Part shown: piece after piece, positions 59,533-64,000 of the stretch
Layout: each line of letters begins with the position of its first letter
How positions within the stretch are numbered: position 1 is the first letter of the stretch
Origin: Eulemur rufifrons
Taxonomy: Eukaryota; Chordata; Mammalia; Primates; Lemuridae
NCBI RefSeq assembly: GCF_041146395.1
Contig: NC_090989.1
Span: 250,408,843-250,472,842 of the forward strand
Direction: 5' to 3'
Length of the DNA stretch: 64,000 nucleotides
Position numbers and translations under genes: made by a program
Notes under the pieces: model-generated
What the model saw: only the letters and a program-made list of their open reading frames with translations
Told to the model about the DNA's origin: nothing
Databases searched by the model: none

Positions 59533-59831
59533 TTGTTTTTGTTTTTGTTTGAGACAGAGTCTCACTCCATTGCCCTGAGTAGAGTGCCATGGCATCAGCC
59601 TAGCTCACAACAATCTCATACTCCTGGGCTCAAGCAATCCTCCTGCCTCAGCCTCCCAAGTAGCTGGGACGACAGGTGCATACCACAATGCCTGGCTAAT
59701 TTTTCTATTTTTAGTAGAGACGGGATCTCACTCTTGCTAAGGCTGGTCTCGAACTTCTGAGCTCAAGAAATTTTCCTGCCTTGGCCTCCCAGAGTGCTAG
59801 GATTACAGGCGTGAGCCACCATGCCCAGCAA
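59533..59831 (-). mobile_element. Alu SINE, minus strand, without the long lemur linker
   Basis: 'gagacagagtctcactccat', 'cctcagcctcccaagtagct', 'tagtagagacgggatctcac' and 'attacaggcgtgagccacca' define a full Alu. The linker complement lacks the tatatatttttagctgtcc segment of the other copies. Flanks agttgtggtttt (59521-59532) and agttgtgttttg (59832-59843) form the target duplication. It interrupts the ancient L1. Confidence 0.9.
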
Positions 59832-60320
59832 AGTTGTGTTTTGACATAGTCAAAGAAACACTAAAAAATTATATACCATTTACAACAAGATTTTTAAGTA
59901 CCTAACAAAAGAATGTATGAGACCTTAATAGAGAAAATTATGAAAACTGTATTGAAATACTTTAAGAATACCTAAATAAGTGGAGAGGTGTACAATATTC
60001 ATCCAAATTGATTTGTAGATTTAATACAATTCTGATTTTAAAAAACCTATATATATATTTATGGGACATAGAAATACAAAGAATAACCAAGAAACTCTTG
60101 AAGAATAAGGTGAGAGAATTTTCCTGACATGTGTCAAGATATCAAGAATAGAAAAAGTCACCAATGGAATAGACAGAGAGCCCAGAAACAGACCCACTTA
60201 TACATAGGATTTGATATATGATAAAGACAACATTGTAGATCAGTAGAGAGAGGAAGAGTTTTTCTGAACTGGTAGTTAACATAGGGTGTACTTTATCCTT
60301 CTTTAAAATGTCAATTCTGG

Positions 60321-60622
60321 CCAGGTGCACTAGCTCACACCTGAAATCCCAGCATTTTGGGAAGCCGAGGCTGGAGGATCATTGAGGCCAAGAGTTTGAG
60401 ACTAGCCCAGGCAACATAGACCCCATCTCTATAAAAAAACAAAAAAATGAGCCATGTGCGGCAGCGTCCACCTGTACTCCAAGCTACTTGGAGGCTGAGA
60501 TGGGAGGATCACTTCAGCCCAGGAGTTCAAAGCTACAGTGAGCTATGATTGGGCCACTGCACTCCAGCTGGATGACAGAGTGAGACCCTGTCTCTAAAAA
60601 TATTAATAAGTAAATAAAAAGA
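60321..60622 (+). mobile_element. AluJ-like SINE with target duplication
   Basis: 'ggccaggtgcactagctcac', 'gggaagccgaggctggagga', 'gctacagtgagctatgattg' and 'gccactgcactccagctgga' give a dimeric, old Alu close to the AluJ form shared by all primates. Flanks tttaaaatgtcaattc (60305-60320) and ttttaaatgtcaattc (60623-60638) form a 16-bp target duplication with one mismatch. Confidence 0.9.
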
Positions 60623-60950
60623 TTTTAAATGTCAATTCCACTTGACACAGTATTATGCAGGCATTTACATTTGTGTGTTTGCAAATAATTTACAATTTAA
60701 TGTTTTCATTATGTGTCAATAAAAAACCAGGAATACATATGCGTATATTACAAAGATCTCAACTATTTATTATAACTATTGGAAAGAGAGCTAGAAGCAA
60801 ATCTCTATGCCACAGTGACTAACTCAGAGTGGTAGGAGCACTGTTATTGAAGAAAATTTTCTTTTCATATTTTTCTATGCTTTCCAAATTTTCTATATTA
60901 AACTCTACTGCTTTTAGAATCATTATAAACAAGAATCACACAAGCACGCA

Positions 60951-61394
60951 CACCCATGAGGGAGTCTAGTAACCACCGCACTTCTCCCAACTGGCCTTGC
61001 TTTGTCATTCCAGTTCTTTTTAGCGTGGCTACCAGAAGTTAATTTCTGGAGCACAAGGTATCTCAGGCTTTTCAGAATAGACTCTGATAAAAATTAAATC
61101 AGAACCACTTGAATTAGTTCTCGGACATGAATAGTTTTGCCAAGCCCTGGATTCGGTGCTCAAATGGGAACTGTCAGTCAAAAACGAAAGGGGCCAAAGG
61201 GGACAAAGAGTGATGAATGGAGGTGTCTTGCAGCCTCTCTATTCGGAATCACAAGATACTGAGAATTTGGCAGGGTAGACTTTTTCTGCAGGTCATCTAC
61301 AAATGCTCCATCTCCTCTGATTTAAAATCATAATTGGAGGAAGGTAACTGTAAGACGAACGGGACGTGACAGAGGAGGAGGGAAGGCAGCCTGT
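60951..61394. other. Unassigned sequence
   Basis: No gene or named repeat. It separates the ancient L1 from a MIR. Confidence 0.45.
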
Positions 61395-61600
61395 GCCTAA
61401 CAGATTAAGGGCTTGGCCTGCGGTGTCCAACGTACTCACTGTGTGACCTTGTACAAGCTTCTCAACCTCTCCATGCCCCACTTTCCTCCTTTCTAAATGG
61501 GGCCTGAATAGTGCCGCCCCAGGGGGTTGCTGGGAGGAGTAAATGAAATAGATGTGAAGTGCTCAGCACCGAGCCCGACGCGCTGGAAGCACTGAATTGA
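61395..61600 (+). repeat. MIR SINE, plus strand
   Basis: 'cactgtgtgaccttgtacaa', 'ccccactttcctcctttcta' and 'aggagtaaatgaaatagatg' then 'agtgctcagcaccgagccc' are in MIR order. Mutations at several CpG positions add local CpGs. Confidence 0.82.
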
Positions 61601-62445
61601 CTACAGCTATGGCCACTGCCAGGGAGCGCGAGGCGCCCACGCAGGCCGCAGCAGATGCCCACACGGGCCTGTATGGGCAGCACACTACTAAGGGCTTCAC
61701 ATACGGTCACCATTTCCACGACACCTGGGAATTAGATATTATCTCCACTTTTCAGATGACAAAACAAGATCTGGGGTTCTATAACCCAGAGCAGTAGCTG
61801 CAGCTAACGCTGTTGCACGGTCCCTCTCTTCACCTGGGGAGGAGCAGAGGGTGGGAAGGCGGCTTCTCAGAACCTGGTGGACGGGAGAGAAGGGCTCCAC
61901 ACTCCACTTTTTTTTTTTTTTTTCCCCACAGTACCCACCACTGAAAGTAAAACTCCGAAGTCTCCTCCGTGGATGTGAACACATACAAATGACAAGCACA
62001 CCGAAGAGTCTGGAACCGGAAGCCGGAGCAGCACCCCAGCGCGCTGCCAACCGTGGGTACCAAGGAGGCTGCGCCTAGAGCCTGACCCTCGGCGGGGAGG
62101 GGTCTTTAAAACCTCAACAACCGTCCCTGGACCCACTCACACTGGGAAAAAATACTTTTTGGGTCATCTCTGAAGCTTGTAAATGTTTACATTGACTTTG
62201 GGTCCGATGTTCCTTTCCATGTGACGGGCGGGAGTGAGGACAGGCGCACAGAGGGCAAACAGGCGAAATCATTGCTCCCCCACCAAGGCGGATGGAGGGA
62301 AGAAAACCACCCTGCCCTTCCCCGGGGCCCAGCCCCGTTTCTCACCGTTCGTCAGCGTTTCCATGCATAGGCAGGACTTTAGGAGAAACAAGTCTTTTTG
62401 GAACAAGTCTGGGTACAAATAAATAAACAATATGCACAGACCTAC
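61601..62445. other. CpG-enriched unassigned patch
   Basis: Between about 61960 and 62360 CpG dinucleotides are clearly denser than in the rest of the window (about 25 counted by eye in 400 bp), with GC-rich words such as cagcgcgctgcc and ctcggcgggg. That is at most a weak CpG island. A 16-T run (61908-61923) followed by ccccacag at 61924-61931 looks like a splice acceptor. No open frame nearby resembles a known protein. Confidence 0.4.
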
Positions 62446-62500
62446 CTTTTTCTTCCTTTTCCTCTTCTGTTGGCTGTGTATCTTGGCTGGGAATGTTGAA
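62446..62500 (-). other. Possible 55-nt internal exon, minus strand
   Basis: Read on the minus strand, a pyrimidine-rich run 'catttcttactttccag' precedes the block and 'aaaag' followed by gtaggtctg ends it. These are a good acceptor and an acceptable donor. All three frames are open. One reads NIPSQDTQPTEEEKEEK, an acidic/basic stretch. Another is lysine/arginine-rich. I cannot name a protein. The proximity of the CpG patch and another gtgaga donor-like site near 62344 make it worth listing, but it may be chance. Confidence 0.2.
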
Positions 62501-64000
62501 CTGGAAAGTAAGAAATGTACGCAGCTTTCCAATGTTTGAAATTTTTGCAAGCCGGCTCAAGTCCTTTTTCCTGGTGTTCCCTAGCGCCTGGGCGTGCTTC
62601 TGAGAGTTAGAGCCAGGAAAGGTTAAACTGCCTCACCCTAAGGGTCTGAGTGACTTCTCCCACCGTCTGCCATCAATTATACTCCTGAGAAGAGAAATTG
62701 CAGAAGGGTATTTTCTCCAGGGCTCACAGACGCCCCCACCTAAAAAACAAAAATTCCCCACAACCAAAGTATGACTCCTCCAAAAATAATTCATTTTATA
62801 CCTATAAGGAATTTTATTTCCCTCAATTCCCTAACTCAGCCTTAAGCACACCCTCAAATTCTTATGCAAGGGACTCAGGGAATTCAGGTGAGTTCCCCTG
62901 GGCCATGATTTATTCGAGGAGCAGATGTTGCACATTAGAACTAATAGCCTTCAAGTTACACATCAGCAAGACTGGTATCTTCTGCTAATAATGCTGTGAG
63001 TGATTTCAGTTTCCTATGAGCTATTACTCATAGCAAGAAACTAACTTTACTCTTCAATGCTCGAAAGCACTTGACTTGATCTGAGTTAATTAAGCCACTT
63101 AAACCTTCTGAGAGGCAGAGAGAAAACCTAGAAAGAAAAAGAAGAGGGAGAAGAGTATTAGTGTTATCCGATACTGAGACGCACCTCCCTAGTGGTCTGA
63201 TAATATTATAGCAAGTGAACCTCACTGCTACAGCCAGGAAAATTTACAAGTCATTTGTGACCACAGAAATTGCCTTTGACAGTGATTAAAATATTAGAAT
63301 CATAAAATACTGAGAGCTCAAAGGGTCCTTAGAGATCATCTGGCACAATCCCTCAACTGAAGACTGGATAACACCAGCTGCTTCAACAAGTGAGAGGGAA
63401 AGGCAGGCCTGCTGACCCTCAAGACTCTTTCTGGGCTGCTGGCAATGAGCTAGCTAGCTGAGAGCTTTGACTGATGCTCCCTGCAGCAGGAGTGCCTGTG
63501 CCCAAACCAACTGCCCCCAGGACCAGGGGTGCCAAAGACTCCAGGTGCTTCACAAAGCTCCCATAAGAGTTGCACCTAAGCACAGCTCTTGCTTGACACT
63601 TGAATGCAAAATATTTGTTACCTGGTGACAAGGCCACTTCTGTTGGCCCATTAAAAAGGAAAGCAACAGGAGGTGAGGTCCTTCTGCTAGAGCACAGTCC
63701 CCAAGTGCATCCAGCTGTGCCTTGGCCCAAGCACACTTTTCCATAGGATGCCAGGAGATGGTGGGGGGGGAGGTCCTCTTCTGACCCTTGTCCCATTGAG
63801 TTCCATCCCTACCTGCCATGCTTCTGGCATTTGCCCACGGCGTTAACACATTAGCTCTTCCAGGCCTTTCCTATGGCTATTTTTCACTGGACACATTCTG
63901 AATGTATTTCATAAGTAACCATTGCATAGGTAAACATTGTCTTTTTAAATGACCACATGGTATTTTATTGCGCAGGTATTCTAGAAGGTAATTGACCAAT
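62501..64000. other. Unassigned sequence to the window end
   Basis: No gene is recognised. At about 63290-63400 'agaatcataaaatactgaga' with 'gtccttagagatcatctggc' is an ancient repeat phrase whose family I cannot name. Minus-strand frames of 125 and 99 codons (63419-63849) overlap each other and have no recognisable domain. Confidence 0.4.

Larger units (their letters stand above)
58440..60950 (+). mobile_element. Ancient LINE-1 (L1M group), plus strand, carrying two Alus
   Basis: 'gtagaaaagatcagctaaac', 'aagattaataaattagataa', 'ccaatatcattcacgaacac', 'ggaacataagattgatttgt' and 'tcattatttacagataatat' follow L1 ORF2 order through the reverse-transcriptase region. After the first Alu (59533-59831) the ORF2 C-terminal region continues ('accaatggaatagacagaga', 'ttgatatatgataaagacaa'). 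After the second (60321-60622) a 3' UTR-like part runs to about 60950. All frames are broken. Confidence 0.8.

Overview
This is mammalian nuclear DNA, most likely from a strepsirrhine primate (lemur). The best evidence is six Alu-type SINEs. Five carry an A/T-rich insertion in the linker (an actaaaaatatatatagaaa-type stretch) and the phrase 'gcctgagcaagagcgagac', which I recognise as the lemur form of Alu and not the monkey/ape form; the sixth is a shorter Alu whose lineage is unclear. A short L1 tail of a type I associate with lemurs, ancient MIR, L2, MER5 and MaLR LTR copies, and older AluJ/FLAM copies fit the same placement. Base composition is ordinary, with scattered microsatellites and only one modest CpG-rich patch.

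I found no complete protein-coding gene. Open frames longer than 60 codons are either remains of L1 ORF2 (minus strand, about 3.9-5.4 kb) or unsupported chance frames. The window therefore reads as intergenic or deep-intronic. A few exon-like or promoter-like sites are listed with low confidence: a possible last exon at 1.43 kb (+), a possible first exon with a TATA-like box and AP-1 site at 42.6-42.77 kb (+), and a 55-nt internal-exon-like block at 62.45 kb (-) beside the CpG-rich patch.

Layout. 0-2.8 kb: MER5-like DNA transposon and unassigned sequence. 2.85-5.68 kb: 5'-truncated L1 (-), then an L2 fragment. 5.9-12.3 kb: MIR/L2 fragments in unassigned sequence. 12.34-13.94 kb: second L1 (-) of the same family with a 10-bp target-site duplication. 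14-17.7 kb: unassigned sequence, L2 fragments, and a complete MLT1-type LTR with a 5-bp duplication. 17.7-18.5 kb: L1 3' end (+). 20.37-20.77 kb: complete solo MaLR LTR (-) with a 5-bp duplication. 22-31 kb: MIR, L2, MLT1-like LTR, four lemur Alus and a recent L1 tail. 31-38 kb: LTR-like and MIR fragments. 38.2-39.8 kb: L1 (+) interrupted by an LTR-like block. 40-49 kb: two lemur Alus, MIR and L1 (+). 49.7-52.2 kb: ancient L1 (-) carrying a FLAM. 53-58 kb: L2, MLT1-like LTR, and an L2 split by an LTR-like insertion. 58.4-60.9 kb: ancient L1 (+) carrying two Alus. 61-64 kb: MIR, the CpG patch and unassigned sequence.

No cooperating gene system is present. The information here is mainly a layered record of insertions: several elements keep readable target-site duplications and several are nested, so their relative ages can be ordered. 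I saw no evidence for an undescribed biological system. All repeat family names come from memory of consensus sequences, not from a database search.
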